From contig JBMOGA010000043.1 in NCBI GenBank assembly GCA_049318625.1, positions 1-33,146 of the forward strand: a stretch of 33,146 nucleotides of DNA, given 5' to 3'. Position numbers and translations under genes: made by a program. Numbering within the stretch: position 1 is the first letter of the stretch; each line of letters starts with the position of its first letter. Shown here in pieces: positions 32,121-33,146 of the stretch. The stretch comes from JBMOGA01 sp049318625 (GTDB lineage: Bacteria > Pseudomonadota > Alphaproteobacteria > Rhizobiales > Hyphomicrobiaceae). The notes below the pieces were generated by a model that saw nothing but the letters and a program-made list of their open reading frames with translations, had not been told where the DNA came from and searched no databases.

Positions 32121-33146
32121 ATGGCTACACAAAGCAAGGGCAACCTCCGCTTCTCCGGCTGGCGCCGCGAGAACGGCCGGGTCGGTGTCCGCAATCACGT
32201 CGTGATCCTGCCGCTCGACGATCTGTCGAACGCCGCGTGCGAAGCGGTCGCCAACAACGTCAAGGGCACGATGGCCATTCCGCACGCCTACGGGCGATTG
32301 CAGTTCGGCGCCGACCTCGACCTGCATTTCCGCACGCTGATCGGCACCGGATCGAATCCGAACGTGGCCGCGGTGGTGGTCATCGGCATCGAGGACGGCT
32401 GGACGGGTAAGGTCGTCGACGGCATCGCCAAGACCGGCAAGCCGGTGGTCGGCTTCGGCATCGAGGGGCACGGCGACATCGCCACCATCGCCAAGGCCTC
32501 CTACGAGGCGAAGAAGATGGTGCAGTGGGCGTCCGAACTCACGCGCGAAGAGTGCGACATCGCCGATCTGTGGGTTTCGACCAAGTGCGGCGAGAGCGAC
32601 ACGACGACGGGACTGTCTTCCTGCCCGACCGTCGGCAACATGTACGACAAGCTCATTCCGAAGGGCATCTACGGCTGCTTCGGCGAGACGTCGGAGATCA
32701 CGGGCGCCGAGCATCTGTGCAAGGCGCGCGCGGCCACGCCCGAGATCGGCGAGAAGTGGTACAAGATCTGGAAGGCCTACCAGGAGGACGTGATCGAGGC
32801 GCACAAGACCAGCGATCTGTCCGACAGCCAGCCGACCAAGGGAAACATCTTCGGTGGGCTTTCCACCATCGAGGAGAAGGCCCTCGGCAATCTCGAGAAG
32901 ATCGGCCGCACGTGCCGCTACATCGACGCGCTGGAGCCGGCCGAGGCGCCGGCCAAGGGCGCCGGCCTCTACTACATGGACACGTCGTCGGCGGCGGCGG
33001 AATGCGTGACGCTGATGGCGGCGGCGGGCTATGCGGTGCACACGTTCCCGACCGGCCAGGGCAATGTCATCGGCAATCCGATCGTGCCGGTGATCAAGAT
33101 CTCGGGCAACCCGAAGACCATCCGCACCATGGGCGAGCACATCGAC
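32121..33146 (+). CDS. UxaA-family lyase large subunit (3' end outside window)
   Basis: The frame is open from ATG 32121 to the window edge (342 codons of an expected ~390). The product begins FSGWRRENGRVGVRNHVVILP, the standard start of the D-galactarate/altronate dehydratase C-terminal domain, and includes IPHAYGRLQFGADLDLHFRT (in parts), TKCGESDTTTGLSSCPTVGN and TFPTGQGNVIGNPIVPVIKISGNP. Conserved Cys residues in these blocks (TKCGESD, LSSCPT) are likely metal ligands. Together with the SAF subunit it would make a two-component lyase that dehydrates a sugar acid or desulfonates a sulfolactate-like compound. AAGGGA lies about 11 nt upstream of the start. It is in an operon with the SAF gene under likely GntR control. 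Confidence 0.92.
   Translation, partial: MATQSKGNLRFSGWRRENGRVGVRNHVVILPLDDLSNAACEAVANNVKGTMAIPHAYGRLQFGADLDLHFRTLIGTGSNPNVAAVVVIGIEDGWTGKVVDGIAKTGKPVVGFGIEGHGDIATIAKASYEAKKMVQWASELTREECDIADLWVSTKCGESDTTTGLSSCPTVGNMYDKLIPKGIYGCFGETSEITGAEHLCKARAATPEIGEKWYKIWKAYQEDVIEAHKTSDLSDSQPTKGNIFGGLSTIEEKALGNLEKIGRTCRYIDALEPAEAPAKGAGLYYMDTSSAAAECVTLMAAAGYAVHTFPTGQGNVIGNPIVPVIKISGNPKTIRTMGEHID

Noticed and set aside
1..33146. CRISPR arrays, tRNA or rRNA genes, insertion sequences
   Set aside because: I saw no regularly spaced direct repeats, no tRNA-like or rRNA-like stretches and no transposase.

Overview
The window is high-GC DNA, densely coding on both strands, from an alphaproteobacterium. The gene blocks argJ–peptidyl-prolyl isomerase–(divergent) secA and accA–xerD–(divergent) aroK–aroB–CorC/HlyC-type protein, together with a Bug-family solute receptor and DUF6285/phosphotransferase genes, fit Rhodospirillales or a near relative. 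Genus cannot be decided from the sequence. There is no rRNA, tRNA, CRISPR array, prophage or insertion sequence that I can support. The window cuts a gene at each end.

Layout. 1-1079 (-): 3'-truncated PAS protein with a degenerate HWE-type histidine kinase core. 1211-3429 (-): argJ and an exported parvulin isomerase. 3430-3831: the only gene-free stretch over 300 bp, holding a candidate secA promoter. 3832-6678 (+): secA. 6721-8150 (-): alpha/beta hydrolase and a UPF0114 membrane protein. 8184-10427 (-): two YafK-like L,D-transpeptidases, paralogues in tandem. 10589-14687 (-): accA, xerD, a 621-aa exported protein of unknown function and a 47-aa membrane peptide. 14908-19466 (+): aroK, aroB, a CNNM/CorC-type membrane protein and a membrane-anchored nuclease-like protein. 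19474-20484 (-): cytoplasmic-looking HtrA-like protease. 20564-25211 (-): a tight five-gene unit (DUF1993, phosphotransferase, DUF6285, aldo/keto reductase, acyl-CoA ligase). 25301-26305 (-): orphan Bug-type receptor. 26511-30853 (-): an exported unknown protein followed by a large exported caspase-like/Sel1-repeat protein. 30972-31697 (-): GntR/UTRA repressor, divergent from 31810-33146 (+), a two-subunit UxaA-family lyase (SAF subunit plus partial large subunit).

How the genes work together. The window mixes housekeeping functions (arginine, shikimate and malonyl-CoA synthesis, Sec export, chromosome dimer resolution) with cell-envelope functions (periplasmic isomerase, L,D-transpeptidases) and accessory catabolism. 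The GntR gene and the lyase genes share an 82-bp (82 to 112 bp depending on the start) divergent promoter region with a perfect 16-bp palindrome over the likely -10 element, which looks like a self-contained substrate-induced switch. The most unusual unit is the caspase-like protein and its exported partner. It has intact His/Cys dyad motifs, a signal peptide, Sel1 repeats and no annotated partner that I recognise. Other oddities are the pseudokinase-like HWE core, the nuclease-like protein lacking a key arginine, and an L,D-transpeptidase whose tail appears to run through a hairpin repeat.
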